From NCBI RefSeq assembly GCF_021166585.1, contig NZ_JAJOZE010000005.1:124001-188000 (forward strand): a stretch of DNA of 64,000 bases, given 5' to 3'. The notes beneath the pieces were generated by a model, which did not search any database, was not told the DNA's origin, and saw nothing but the letters and a program-made list of their open reading frames with translations. Positions 8,160 through 16,981 of this stretch are shown piece by piece; within the stretch, counting starts at the first letter, position 1, and each line of letters begins with the position of its first letter. Made by a program: the position numbers and the translations under genes. Source of the DNA: Metabacillus kandeliae (GTDB lineage Bacteria; Bacillota; Bacilli; Bacillales; Bacillaceae).

Positions 8160-10502
8160 ATGACCGATCAGTTTCGGAGGAAATCCCCTGAAGAGCTGCT
8201 GCATTCTATTCATCAGCTGCAGCGGGGGCGGCTGAAAATCATCCTTGGCGCTGTCAGCGGATCCGGAAAGACGTATCATATGCTGCTGGAAGGAAACAGC
8301 CTGAAGAAAAAAGGAATTGATACGGTCATAGGCATCATCAGTGCCTCGAGCCGCCCGAAAACAGAGGAGAAGATCGGCACCCTGGAGATCATTGAGCCGA
8401 TCCGCTGGACAAAAGGCGAGGAAAAAAGGATCGATTTGAACATGGAAGCGATTCTCGCCCGCAATCCTGAGGTCGTGCTTGTGGATAATCTAGCCCAGCG
8501 AAACCGGCCCGGCGCAAAGAATCCAAACCGGCTCGGTGATGTGCTCGAGCTGATTGAGCACAAGATCAGCGTAATTACGACGGTCAACATTTACGAGCTT
8601 GGGGGAGCCAGGCAGATTGCGGAAAAGCTGACAGGGGTAAAAGTGAAAATGGATCATTGCCTGCCTGAACACATCCTTGCCAAAGCAGATGAAGTGAAGC
8701 TCCTGGATGTGACGCCTGAATCTATTCTGAAAAGGCTGCAGGAGGGCTGTATTCCTGATAGCGTACTTGAGAATAAGCCCAAAGACCGTCTCTTTAACAG
8801 AGATAATCTGTCTGTTCTGCGTGAGCTGTCTCTGCGCTTTTTAGCCGGGGAAGTGAATGAGGATCTCGATGATTACAGGATAAAGCATGGACTTGTCGGG
8901 GCTTCGGGGGCATCGGAACGGATTCTAGTTCCGGTCCAATATCACTGGAACGGCTCGATCCTGATTCGGAGGGGACACCAGATTGCCCAGCGGCTTGGAG
9001 GGGATTTATTCATTGTCTGCTTCAGATCCCATTCAAGAAGCCTGACAAAGGAGGAAGCGGCTTTTAAGCGCAGCATTAAAAAGCTGTGCGAGAAGCTTGC
9101 GGCCCATTTTGAAGAGCTGCCGATGACAAAAGGCAATGCATCTGAAGAAATTGTTTCTTATTCGCAGGATAAAAACGTCACGAGAATCGTCATCGGGCAT
9201 TCGAAGAAAACCCGCACAGAGGAATGGCTGCAAGGATCTGTTGTGCACCAGATTTTGAAGAAAACAAAAAATGTGGATATCTTTATCGTGGCGGACACGG
9301 CGGAGGTTGAAGGCGAGCGGCTGCTTCCGGCAAAGCAGAAGGAGCAGCAGGTGAATCCCTATCACCGTCTGACAGATAAAGAAATGGAAGAAGAAATCAG
9401 CCGGCTGAAAAAAGGGACGCTCAAAGTTTATATCGGAGCAGCCCCGGGAGTAGGAAAAACATACACGATGCTGCGCGAGGCCAATGAATTTAAAAAAGAG
9501 GGCATTGATCTTGTTATCGGCCTGCTTGAAACACATGGAAGAGCAGAAACGCTTGAACAGGTGGGCATGCTTGAAATTATTCCGAGAAAGAAAATCTTTT
9601 ACAAAAATGTTGTGCTGGAAGAAATGGATAAAGAGGCCATAATCAAACGGAATCCCGAAGTGGTGCTTATAGATGAGCTGGCGCATACAAACGTGCCCGG
9701 AAGCGAAAATCAGAAGCGCTACCAGGATGTGGAGGAAATTCTGAATGCAGGAATTTCTGTTATCAGCACGATGAATATTCAGCATCTGGAGAGCCTGAAT
9801 GACAGTGTGGAGCAGATCTCAGGAGTAAGAGTCAGAGAAACGGTGCCGGACAGAGTTCTTCGCCTCTCCAATGAAATTGAATTGATTGATATTTCTCCAA
9901 AGGCGCTTCGGGAAAGAATGCGGGAAGGGAATGTCTATGCTGCTGAAAAGGTGAATCAGGCGCTGAACAACTTTTTTAAAACTGGCAACCTGATTGCACT
10001 AAGGGAGCTGGCTCTTAGGGAAGTAGCTGATGACGTGGATGAGCGGCTTGAATCGATGGAACGCAAAAATGCTCTAAGAGGCCCGTGGCGGAAGCAGGAA
10101 ATTATTTTTGTCTGCATCAATTTGAATCAAGAGAGGGAGCGGATCATCCGGCGCGGTTTTCGGATTGCCTACAGGCTTAAGGCGGAATGGTATGTTCTTT
10201 ACGTTCACGGGAAAAACGTGCTGACGGAAGAAGAGAAAAAGAACCTCGAGAAAGCGAGGAAGCTGACGGAGCGGCTTGGCGGGATTTTTATGGAAGAAGA
10301 CATGACGGCAAGACGGAAAACGGCAGCAAAGATTGCAGAAGTGCTGAATAGAAAAAAAGCCACACAAGTGATCATCGGGCAGTCCTCTAAATCTCAGCTT
10401 GCGGAATGGCTAAAAGGCTCTGTTGTTTCGGCTCTTCTAAGAAAGACGAGGCATCTGGATGTTCTCGTTACAGCTGACAGGCTTGAACGGAAAAATCAGT
10501 AA
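8160..10502 (+). CDS. Tandem KdpD-type sensor protein without kinase
   Basis: A 780-residue cytoplasmic protein built from two copies of the KdpD N-terminal half. Copy 1 has a P-loop GAVSGSGKT (residues 30-38), DNLAQRNRPG near 109, and a UspA-like domain with IVIGHSKK. Copy 2 has GAAPGVGKT near 426, DELAHTNVPG near 503, and a UspA-like domain with VIIGQSSKS. Both lack the four membrane helices, GAF and histidine-kinase domains of true KdpD (about 890 residues). Copy 1 has lost the Glu and His of the DELAHTN motif. No response-regulator gene (kdpE) is nearby. In Staphylococcus aureus the KdpD USP domain binds c-di-AMP, so this could be a nucleotide-sensing regulator of the pump; that is inference. 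ATG 8160 follows AAAGGAGGGCTGCTC. Confidence 0.85.
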   Translation: MTDQFRRKSPEELLHSIHQLQRGRLKIILGAVSGSGKTYHMLLEGNSLKKKGIDTVIGIISASSRPKTEEKIGTLEIIEPIRWTKGEEKRIDLNMEAILARNPEVVLVDNLAQRNRPGAKNPNRLGDVLELIEHKISVITTVNIYELGGARQIAEKLTGVKVKMDHCLPEHILAKADEVKLLDVTPESILKRLQEGCIPDSVLENKPKDRLFNRDNLSVLRELSLRFLAGEVNEDLDDYRIKHGLVGASGASERILVPVQYHWNGSILIRRGHQIAQRLGGDLFIVCFRSHSRSLTKEEAAFKRSIKKLCEKLAAHFEELPMTKGNASEEIVSYSQDKNVTRIVIGHSKKTRTEEWLQGSVVHQILKKTKNVDIFIVADTAEVEGERLLPAKQKEQQVNPYHRLTDKEMEEEISRLKKGTLKVYIGAAPGVGKTYTMLREANEFKKEGIDLVIGLLETHGRAETLEQVGMLEIIPRKKIFYKNVVLEEMDKEAIIKRNPEVVLIDELAHTNVPGSENQKRYQDVEEILNAGISVISTMNIQHLESLNDSVEQISGVRVRETVPDRVLRLSNEIELIDISPKALRERMREGNVYAAEKVNQALNNFFKTGNLIALRELALREVADDVDERLESMERKNALRGPWRKQEIIFVCINLNQERERIIRRGFRIAYRLKAEWYVLYVHGKNVLTEEEKKNLEKARKLTERLGGIFMEEDMTARRKTAAKIAEVLNRKKATQVIIGQSSKSQLAEWLKGSVVSALLRKTRHLDVLVTADRLERKNQ

Positions 10503-10504
10503 GG

Positions 10505-10533
10505 TTTCAGCAGGGAAGTGAAGTGGGTAGTAT
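10505..10533 (+). promoter_or_regulatory. Tentative promoter of the second riboswitch
   Basis: TTTCAG (10505-10510), 17 bases, TAGTAT (10528-10533). The match is modest, but the position places a start just 5' of the riboswitch. Confidence 0.35.
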
Positions 10534-10549
10534 TACTATACGAAGATAG

Positions 10550-10690
10550 TAAAACGCTGAATCAGCTTGCTGAGTGGGGGAACCAGAGGCAGGAGATCTT
10601 GTCAGGGGTGAATTTCTTTTGAAGAATAGGGCTTCTCTCTAAGCCCGAATCCGGCAGCTAACCTCGCAAGCGTTACAGGAGGTAGAGAGA
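10550..10690 (+). ncRNA. c-di-AMP riboswitch (ydaO/yuaA class) upstream of permease
   Basis: Conserved blocks are present in order: GAGTGGGGGAACCAGA, CAGGGGTGAAT, CCGAATCCGGCAGCTAACCTC, GCAAGCGTT and AGGAGG. AACGCT at the 5' side can pair with AGCGTT at the 3' side as the closing helix. This is the second riboswitch of the class within 8 kb. Confidence 0.87.
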
Positions 10691-10769
10691 TGTTTCCGCT
10701 GAAAGATGGATGATCGTGTATTTTTTACCCAAATAAGCAAAAACTCAAAAGAAAAGGGAGAAAATACAC

Positions 10770-12272
10770 ATGAAAGATGCTGCGATATCGAAGAACGGAG
10801 CAATAGTGAAAAAAAGCAAACAGCAAAATAAATCAGGCGAGCTGAAAAGAGGGCTTGGCGCAAGGCAGATTTCAATGATCTCAATCGGAGGATCGATCGG
10901 AACCGGCCTGTTTGTGGCGAGCGGTGCCTCTATCGCAAATGCGGGTCCAGGCGGTGCATTGCTCGCTTACGCCATTATAGGATTTATGGTTTATCTTTTA
11001 ATGACAAGTCTAGGGGAAATGGCGACCTACATGCCTGTTACTGGTTCATTCAGCACCTATGCCTCACGGTTTGCCGATCCCGCACTTGGGTTTGCCCTCG
11101 GCTGGAACTACTGGTTCAGCTGGGCTGTGACACTTGCGGTCGAAACTTCGGCAGCAGCCATTGTTATGAAGTACTGGCTGCCTGATGTCCCTTCCTTTAT
11201 ATGGAATGCTTTGTTTTTGGCCATTATACTTGGGTTGAATCTGCTGTCAGTCAAGCAATATGGAGAGGCTGAATACTGGTTTGCGATGATTAAAGTTGTA
11301 GCCATCATTGCCTTTATCATTGTCGGCTTTTTAATGATCTTTGGTATTATGAGCGGGCATACTGCCGGCTTCAGCACGTTTACAACAAAAGATGCGCCTT
11401 TTCATGGCGGACTGCTTGCGATTATCGGCATTTTTATGGTGGCAGGGTTCTCTTTTCAGGGAACAGAGATTGTCGGAATTGTGGCAGGGGAAAGCGATAA
11501 GCCTGAGAAAAATGTTCCAAAAGCCATCAGGCAGGTTTTTTGGAGAATTCTTCTGTTTTACTTGCTTACCATCTTTATCATCGGGATGATTATTCCTTTT
11601 ACAGACAACAGGCTTTTAAATGAAGATGTTGGGAAAATTGCGATGAGTCCGTTTACGCTTGTGTTCCAAAGAGCAGGCATTGCCTTTGCAGCCTCTGTCA
11701 TGAATGCGGTTATTCTGACTTCTGTGCTGTCTGCCGGAAATTCAGGCTTGTATGCGGCGACAAGAATGCTTTGGGTCATGGCAAAAGAGAAAAAGGCACC
11801 AAAATTTTTAACGAAAGTCAGCAAAAACGGTGTCCCGATCTTTGCTTTGCTTCTTACCATTGCCATTGGTTTTTGCGCTTTTCTCAGCTCGCTGTTTGGC
11901 GAAGGAAAAGTCTTTATGTGGCTTTTAAATATTTCGGGGCTGACAGGCTTTATTGCCTGGTTCGGAATCGCCATTGCCCATTATCGCTTTAGAAAGGCGT
12001 ATGTGGCACAGGGGAACGATCCGGCAGGGCTTGTTTACAGGGCCAAGCTGTTTCCGCTAGGACCGCTGCTCGCAGCAGGGCTATGCCTGTTCATTATTTT
12101 CGGCCAAAACTACAAAGCCTTTTTTGCCGAACAGATCAATTGGCAGGACATTATTGTTTCCTACATCAGCATTCCAGCCTTTTTGATCCTATGGTTTGGG
12201 TATAAGCTTGTGAAAAAGACAAAATGGATCCCGCTCCAAGAGGTTGATTTGGAAGAGGGACGGCATAAATAA
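10770..12272 (+). CDS. Amino acid permease, LysP/AAT family
   Basis: APC-superfamily transporter of 500 residues with about 12 membrane helices. The first helix carries the family signature ISIGGSIGTGLFVASG; GEMATYMPVTGSFSTYASRF and the conserved EIVGIVAGE loop follow. This matches the AAT group typified by lysine-specific permease LysP rather than the shorter YkfD type, or KimA (about 600 residues), the potassium importer usually found behind this riboswitch class. Substrate cannot be fixed from sequence. Control by c-di-AMP suggests a role in turgor or osmolyte balance. The ATG follows AAAAGGGAGAAAATACAC. The gene is closed by a terminator shared with mntH. Confidence 0.85.
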   Translation: MKDAAISKNGAIVKKSKQQNKSGELKRGLGARQISMISIGGSIGTGLFVASGASIANAGPGGALLAYAIIGFMVYLLMTSLGEMATYMPVTGSFSTYASRFADPALGFALGWNYWFSWAVTLAVETSAAAIVMKYWLPDVPSFIWNALFLAIILGLNLLSVKQYGEAEYWFAMIKVVAIIAFIIVGFLMIFGIMSGHTAGFSTFTTKDAPFHGGLLAIIGIFMVAGFSFQGTEIVGIVAGESDKPEKNVPKAIRQVFWRILLFYLLTIFIIGMIIPFTDNRLLNEDVGKIAMSPFTLVFQRAGIAFAASVMNAVILTSVLSAGNSGLYAATRMLWVMAKEKKAPKFLTKVSKNGVPIFALLLTIAIGFCAFLSSLFGEGKVFMWLLNISGLTGFIAWFGIAIAHYRFRKAYVAQGNDPAGLVYRAKLFPLGPLLAAGLCLFIIFGQNYKAFFAEQINWQDIIVSYISIPAFLILWFGYKLVKKTKWIPLQEVDLEEGRHK

Positions 12273-12273
12273 G

Positions 12274-12312
12274 AAAAGGACTTCCGTTTATAAAACAGCG
12301 GAAGTCCTTTTT
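12274..12312. terminator. Bidirectional terminator, permease / mntH
   Basis: A 13-bp stem (AAAAGGACTTCCG / CGGAAGTCCTTTT) lies between the convergent permease and mntH genes, with T-runs in both directions. Confidence 0.9.
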
Positions 12313-12314
12313 GT

Positions 12315-13652
12315 TTATTTAAAAAATGTTGAAAACAATAAATAGGCATTCAGTATGGCAATGACAGCAGCCACCGCCCATGCAGCGATTTTAAGCGGCA
12401 GGGAGTTCACGAACTGCCCCATTTTCCGCTTGTCGCTTGTAAACATGACGAGCGGGATGACGGCAAACGACAGCTGCATAGAGAGAATAACCTGGCTGAG
12501 AATGAGCAGGTCATTTGTTCCTTTTTCACCGTACAGAAGGGTTACAATAACGGCTGGAATGATGGCAATCATCCTGGTGATCAGACGCCTCAGCCAAGGA
12601 CTTAAACGGATATTCAAAAAACCTTCCATGACGATCTGGCCGGCAAGTGTGCCCGTTAACGTGGAGTTCTGTCCTGAAGCAAGGAGGGCAACCCCGAAAA
12701 GGATGCTTGCCGCACCAGTGCCGAGCACAGGACCGAGCAGCTTAAAGGCGTCCTGAATTTCCGCCACTTCTGTATGTCCATGCTGATAAAAAGCGGAAGC
12801 TGCCAAAATCAGGATTCCTGCATTCACGAACAGCGCCAGCATTAAAGCGACGGTGGAATCGATAAAGGAAAACCGGATCGCTTCTTTTTTTCCTGCCGGC
12901 GTATTTTCAAAATTTCTTGTCTGAACAATGGATGAATGCAAATACAGATTATGAGGCATAACCGTTGCCCCTAAAATACCTAATGCAATAAAGAGCATTT
13001 GCGGATTCTCAATGATTTGCCTGTCAGGAATGAACCCTCCTGCAATCTCTTTGAGATCAGGTGTTGACAGGATGAGCTCTGCGGCAAAGCATAAAGCAAT
13101 CGTTGTAATCAGCACAATGACGAATACTTCGATATAGCGGAAACCTTTGCTCTGCAAAAGCAAAATCAGCAGAATATCAAGAGCAGTGATGCAAACGCCC
13201 CACACAAGCGGAATGTTGAACAAAAGATTGAGCGCAATGGCTGCCCCGATCACTTCAGCCAGGTCACAGGCGGCTATCGCAAGCTCGCACATTATCCATA
13301 GTAAGATTCCGACAGGCTTGCTGAAGGCGTCTCTGCAAGCCTGAGCAAGATCTCTGCCTGTTGCAATGCCGAGCTTTGCTGCCAGCCCCTGGAGCAGGAT
13401 CGCCATTATATTTGAAATTAAAATAACGTATAAGAGTGCGTAATTATAAGCGGAACCGCCTGCAAGGGAGGTTGCCCAGTTTCCCGGATCCATATAGCCG
13501 ACAGCAACAAGATACCCTGGCCCCATGAATGCCAGAAGCTTTCGGAAAGACGACCCGGTTTTCGGGACGGCCATGCTTTTATGCACTTCGCGGAGGCTTG
13601 GAGCATCGGCTTCTCTTTTCCAGCCAGCAGACGGGCGTTCTGACTTTTTCAT
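12315..13652 (-). CDS. mntH: Divalent metal (Mn2+) transporter, NRAMP family
   Basis: Proton-coupled Mn2+/Fe2+ importer of 445 residues with 11 predicted helices. The metal-binding DPGNW is at residues 55-59, followed by helix 6 MPHNLYLHS, both diagnostic of MntH. Translation starts at ATG behind AGAGGAGA. The gene reads convergently with the permease. Upstream, 13740-13757 resembles a MntR operator, which in Bacillus represses mntH when manganese is sufficient. Confidence 0.94.
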   Translation of the reverse strand: MKKSERPSAGWKREADAPSLREVHKSMAVPKTGSSFRKLLAFMGPGYLVAVGYMDPGNWATSLAGGSAYNYALLYVILISNIMAILLQGLAAKLGIATGRDLAQACRDAFSKPVGILLWIMCELAIAACDLAEVIGAAIALNLLFNIPLVWGVCITALDILLILLLQSKGFRYIEVFVIVLITTIALCFAAELILSTPDLKEIAGGFIPDRQIIENPQMLFIALGILGATVMPHNLYLHSSIVQTRNFENTPAGKKEAIRFSFIDSTVALMLALFVNAGILILAASAFYQHGHTEVAEIQDAFKLLGPVLGTGAASILFGVALLASGQNSTLTGTLAGQIVMEGFLNIRLSPWLRRLITRMIAIIPAVIVTLLYGEKGTNDLLILSQVILSMQLSFAVIPLVMFTSDKRKMGQFVNSLPLKIAAWAVAAVIAILNAYLLFSTFFK

Positions 13653-13739
13653 GATGATTGTCTCCTCTATGTGTTTGATCTATTTTTATGATTATTTATT
13701 CATTCAGTAAATAAATGTTTCCTTATCCCAATATCTTGA

Positions 13740-13757
13740 TTTTACTTAAGGCAACTT
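13740..13757 (-). promoter_or_regulatory. Putative MntR operator of mntH
   Basis: On the minus strand this reads AAGTTGCCTTAAGTAAAA, close to the Bacillus MntR box with its TTGCCTTAAG half site. It lies about 88 bp before the mntH start. A further AAGGAAAC half lies just downstream on the same strand. Confidence 0.65.
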
Positions 13758-13899
13758 TTTAGGTCAAATATAAAACTTTGTGATATAGGACATATTTATG
13801 AAGACAGGCAAGAAACAAGGAATTTGACGGCATCCTTTGAATAGGGCAAAATTTAATCAGGCTATTACATAATGATGTTTTACATAGGAGGAAACAACC

Positions 13900-14430
13900 A
13901 TGAAATTGACAGTACTAAGCGGGGGTCCCCGCAAAACAGGACGAACCAGGATTGCAGCAAAGCATATTGCTGACAAATACGGCGCAGAGCTTGCTGATCT
14001 GAGCGAATTGGAGCTTCCCGTTTTTGCCGGCGAGCCAAGCCAGTATGAATTGGAAAGCGTTAAAACGCTTCAGGAAAAAGTGAAGGATGCAGACGGCATC
14101 GTACTGATCTCGCCTGAATATCACGGCGGCATGACAGGTGCTCTGAAAAATGCACTGGATTTCTTAAATAGTGATTATTTTGCTCAAAAATCGGTTGCCT
14201 TATTAACCGTTGCAGGCGGCGGAAAAGGCGGCATAAATACATTGAACCAGCTCCGTGTTGTGATGCGGGCTCTGTACGCAAACGCCATCCCGAAACAGCT
14301 AGTCCTTGATCCGCACTGCTTTGACGCGGAAAACGATGATCTGTTCGAAGAGCCGGCAGCCCTAGTGAAAGAGCTGATGAACGAGCTTCAGGCTTATACA
14401 AAAATGACAAATGAATTGAGAAAAGGCTGA
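13900..14430 (+). CDS. azr: NADPH-dependent FMN reductase / azoreductase
   Basis: Flavodoxin-fold oxidoreductase of 176 residues. The phosphate-binding loop SGGPRKTGRT near residues 7-16 and the flavin-contact PEYHGGMTGALKNALDFL near 72-90 match the NADPH-dependent FMN reductase family that includes B. subtilis YhdA (Azr). Such enzymes reduce quinones, azo dyes and FMN in the cytoplasm. ATG follows AGGAGGAAACAACC. It stands alone before a terminator. The neighbouring yhdB-type gene supports the ortholog assignment. Confidence 0.85.
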   Translation: MKLTVLSGGPRKTGRTRIAAKHIADKYGAELADLSELELPVFAGEPSQYELESVKTLQEKVKDADGIVLISPEYHGGMTGALKNALDFLNSDYFAQKSVALLTVAGGGKGGINTLNQLRVVMRALYANAIPKQLVLDPHCFDAENDDLFEEPAALVKELMNELQAYTKMTNELRKG

Positions 14431-14434
14431 ACGG

Positions 14435-14466
14435 AAAAAGCCCTGCATGTGATGCAGGGCTTTTTG
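14435..14466 (+). terminator. Terminator of azr
   Basis: A 14-bp stem (AAAAAGCCCTGCAT / ATGCAGGGCTTTTT) with a three-base loop starts a few bases after the azr stop codon. Confidence 0.93.
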
Positions 14467-14517
14467 TTTTGAATATTTTTTGCGGGGTTGTTTAGGTTAA
14501 AGGGTGTGGGCTTGTTA

Positions 14518-14680
14518 ACGCTTGTCGGGGCTGAACGAGCGGCCTCCGCTTTTCGTTGTCCAGCTGCGGCCGCTAGCCCCTCGAGGTCATAAGCCGCTCA
14601 TCCAGGGAAAGGAAAAACCGCCTTTCCCCGGCTGATCGTCTTATGCTTGTCGGGGCTGAACGAGCGGCCTCCGCTTTTCT
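14518..14680. repeat. Composite intergenic repeat with 34-bp direct repeats
   Basis: A 34-base unit starting CTTGTCGGGGCTGAACGAGC is present identically at 14521-14554 and 14646-14679. Between the copies are GC-rich segments including GGCCGCTAGCCCCTCGAGG. Repeats of this look are common between genes in Bacillus and relatives. It lies between azr and the 3' end of yhdB. Confidence 0.8.
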
Positions 14681-14683
14681 GAT

Positions 14684-14929
14684 CTATGTGTAAACTGGTT
14701 CGATTTCCTTTTCATGTGAGGTTTCAATAGCATGGTCAAGGTATCGAAGCAGGGAATAGAGGGATTGTTCGATTTGCATATGGTCGTGGTCGAAGTTGTA
14801 CGCATGAAGAAATTGTTCGATGCGTTTTGAAAGCAGGTCGTCGTGTGTGCGCACCATCAGTATCAGGAGGTTATCCCATTGCGAGCGGTGCGTGTAGTAT
14901 AAAGCCTTGTCGTAATCGGCTGTCTCCAT
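14684..14929 (-). CDS. yhdB: YhdB-like small protein
   Basis: An 81-residue soluble protein with the pattern DYDKALYYTHRSQWDNLLILMVRTHDDLLSKRIEQFLHAYNF spread over its first half, matching my recall of Bacillus YhdB (function unknown). The second in-frame ATG (14929) is preferred because GGGGGAGGA precedes it at normal spacing; the ATG at 14935 is too close. Its place beside azr copies the yhdA-yhdB order of B. subtilis. Its stop codon abuts the composite repeat. Confidence 0.72.
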   Translation of the reverse strand: METADYDKALYYTHRSQWDNLLILMVRTHDDLLSKRIEQFLHAYNFDHDHMQIEQSLYSLLRYLDHAIETSHEKEIEPVYT

Positions 14930-15055
14930 GTTCATTCCTCCCCCTGGAGCCTTCTTAGTTTGCGCCTTTTTTTCAAAAGGTTCCGTTGCAAAACTTGGGC
15001 ATGGTGTTAATGCCTGCTGGAAGGAAATGCGGGGTATGCTTTAAAAGAAAAGCTC

Positions 15056-15083
15056 TTGAATAATCAATTAAGCGTGTTATACT
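15056..15083 (+). promoter_or_regulatory. Sigma-A promoter of the thi operon
   Basis: TTGAAT (15056-15061), 16-base spacer, TATACT (15078-15083). The transcript would begin about 15 bases before the riboswitch. Confidence 0.7.
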
Positions 15084-15103
15084 AATGAAAAAATATCCAT
15101 TTT

Positions 15104-15194
15104 TGCTAGGGGAGCCGGTTGGCCGGCTGAGATTAAAACACCCGTTTTTAAACCCTTATAACCTGATCTAGTTTGGACTAGCGTAGGGAAGCGA
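15104..15194 (+). ncRNA. TPP riboswitch (THI element)
   Basis: The conserved blocks are in order: GGGGAGCC, GGCTGAGA, ACCC, AACCTGATCTAG and TAGCGTAGGGAAG. The RNA binds thiamine pyrophosphate and switches off downstream synthesis genes. It precedes the tenI-thiO-thiS-thiG-thiF operon. Confidence 0.96.
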
Positions 15195-15228
15195 TTGAGT
15201 TTGCTGTACATATGATTTCTGTGCATCC

Positions 15229-15266
15229 AAAAGCCCATTTCGCTCCTTTGCGAAATGGGCTTTTTT
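15229..15266 (+). terminator. TPP-controlled attenuator terminator
   Basis: A 15-bp stem (AAAAGCCCATTTCGC with its complement) and a T-run lie between the TPP aptamer and tenI. This is the expected expression platform for premature termination. Confidence 0.9.
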
Positions 15267-15281
15267 GCTTGGGGGGAAAGG

Positions 15282-15890
15282 ATGAAGCCGGAATTTCATG
15301 TGGTTTCAAATGGGAAATTGATGTTCGCTGAAGCAGGAGAGATGTTGAAAAAGATTGAGCCCTATATTGATTATTTTCATATTCGTGAAAAGGAAAAATC
15401 GGCAAAGGAGCTTTTTGATGGACTCGAGTTCCTTTTAGAGCAGGGCTTTCCAGCAGAAAAGCTTGTGATCAATGACAGGTGTGATGCTGCACTTGCAGCC
15501 GGAATTCAAAGAGTGCAGCTTGGAGGAGGCAGTTTGCCGATATCGAGAGTTAAGCAAGTGATGCCTTCGCTGCATGCAGGGTGTTCGGTTCATTCTCCTG
15601 AAGAAGCGGCAGCTGCTATTAATGATGGAGCTGACTCCCTTTTATACGGTCATATTTTTCAATCAAACAGTAAAAAGGGGCTGGAGCCGCGCGGCGTTTT
15701 AGGATTAGCTGAAATAGTGCTTCATTCTGCTGTACCGGTTATTGCAATTGGTGGAATTACACCTTTGCATGTAAAGGAAGTTATAAAAGCGGGAGCATCT
15801 GGAATTGCTGTTATATCAGGTATTTGGAATAGTGAAACACCGGTAAAAGCAGCAACAGAATACAGAAAAATGCTGGGAGGAATGAGATGA
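15282..15890 (+). CDS. tenI: Thiazole tautomerase TenI
   Basis: TIM-barrel protein of 202 residues in the thiamine-phosphate-synthase superfamily. TenI aromatises the thiazole tautomer made by ThiG. FHIREKEKSAKEL, INDRCDAALAAGIQRVQLGG and the histidine in GCSVHSPEEA (the position of the catalytic His of TenI) are visible, along with the phosphate-binding IAIGGI and SGIAVISGI. ATG 15282 follows GGGGGGAAAGG; the longer in-frame start at 15255 lies in the terminator. It is the first gene of the operon and overlaps thiO by 4 bases. tenA, first gene in B. subtilis, is missing here. Confidence 0.9.
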   Translation: MKPEFHVVSNGKLMFAEAGEMLKKIEPYIDYFHIREKEKSAKELFDGLEFLLEQGFPAEKLVINDRCDAALAAGIQRVQLGGGSLPISRVKQVMPSLHAGCSVHSPEEAAAAINDGADSLLYGHIFQSNSKKGLEPRGVLGLAEIVLHSAVPVIAIGGITPLHVKEVIKAGASGIAVISGIWNSETPVKAATEYRKMLGGMR

Positions 15891-16981
15891 ATAAAGCAGA
15901 CATCATCATCATTGGGGCAGGCGTGATCGGCTGTTCTGCCGCTTATGAACTGGCGAAAAGAGGCTATTCTGTTGCGCTGCTGGATAAAGGAGAGGCCGGG
16001 AAAGAAGCGTCAAGCGCTGCAGCAGGCCTCCTTGGTGTTCAGGCTGAATGGGAAAAATATGACCCGCTTTTTGACATGGCAAGGGAAAGCAGGGCGCTCT
16101 TTCCAAAGCAGTCGGCTGAACTGATGGAAGCTTCAGGGATTGATATTGGCTACGAAGAAAAGGGCATATATAAAATTGCGGAAACCCCGAAAAAAATGGA
16201 GCGCTTAAGAGAGACTGCTCTCTGGCAGAAGGAGGCCGGAGAAGAAGCTATAGAGCTTTCAGCCAGTGAATTGATTCAGCGGGAGAGGCACTTTTCCCAT
16301 GAGCTCTCTGGTGCTGTTTACTATCGTAAAGACGGGCATGTTCATGCCCCTGAGTTAACTAAGGCTTATCTTCATGCTGCCATTCACCACGGTGCTGAAC
16401 TTTTTGAATATACGGCAGCTGAAAAAATTTTATCTGCCGCCGGAAAAACGGAGGGCGTGCAAACAAGCAAGGGCAATTTTTACAGCAAAGCGGTAATTGT
16501 CACTGCAGGGGCCTGGAGCACGCCGCTTTTAACAAATTTTAAGGACTATAAAACCTTTCCAGTAAAAGGAGAAATGATCTCGCTGAAAACTTCTGCTCCG
16601 CTTTTGAAAGCACCTGTTTTTCAGCATGGCTTTTATATTGTGCCGAAAAGAGAAGGGCGTATTCTGGTCGGAGCTACAATGAAGTCGGATGACTGGTCAA
16701 AGCAGGTGAGTGCACAGAGTATTTACTGGCTTTTGGAAAAAGCGAAAAGCATTTTGCCTGACATAGCATCTGCAAGCTTTGAAGCTGCGTGGGCAGGGCT
16801 AAGACCTGAAGCGCAGCAGGGATCACCCTATATGGAGCAGCATAAAGAGATCAAAGGGCTGTTTGTGTCGGCTGGCCACTTTAGAAACGGCATTTTACTG
16901 AGTCCTGCTGCCGGAAAGTATATCGCTGATCTTGCGGAAAAGCGCTTGGCAAAGGAGGATGATCATGCGTCTTTGCATTAA
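15887..16981 (+). CDS. thiO: Glycine oxidase ThiO
   Basis: FAD-dependent D-amino-acid-oxidase family enzyme of 364 residues. It oxidises glycine to the iminoglycine used for the thiazole ring of thiamine. The N-terminal dinucleotide-binding loop IIGAGVIGCSAAYELA sits at residues 7-22, and the C-terminal FAD signature is SAGHFRNGILLSPAAG. The start overlaps the tenI stop (ATGA), and its end overlaps thiS by 17 bases, indicating tight translational coupling. Also known as goxB in B. subtilis. Confidence 0.93.
   Translation: MNKADIIIIGAGVIGCSAAYELAKRGYSVALLDKGEAGKEASSAAAGLLGVQAEWEKYDPLFDMARESRALFPKQSAELMEASGIDIGYEEKGIYKIAETPKKMERLRETALWQKEAGEEAIELSASELIQRERHFSHELSGAVYYRKDGHVHAPELTKAYLHAAIHHGAELFEYTAAEKILSAAGKTEGVQTSKGNFYSKAVIVTAGAWSTPLLTNFKDYKTFPVKGEMISLKTSAPLLKAPVFQHGFYIVPKREGRILVGATMKSDDWSKQVSAQSIYWLLEKAKSILPDIASASFEAAWAGLRPEAQQGSPYMEQHKEIKGLFVSAGHFRNGILLSPAAGKYIADLAEKRLAKEDDHASLH

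Noticed and set aside
10550-10690. Lysine riboswitch before the LysP-like permease
   Set aside because: The conserved blocks (GGGGGAACC, GGGGTGAA, CAGCTAACCTC) belong to the c-di-AMP class, not the lysine (L-box) class.
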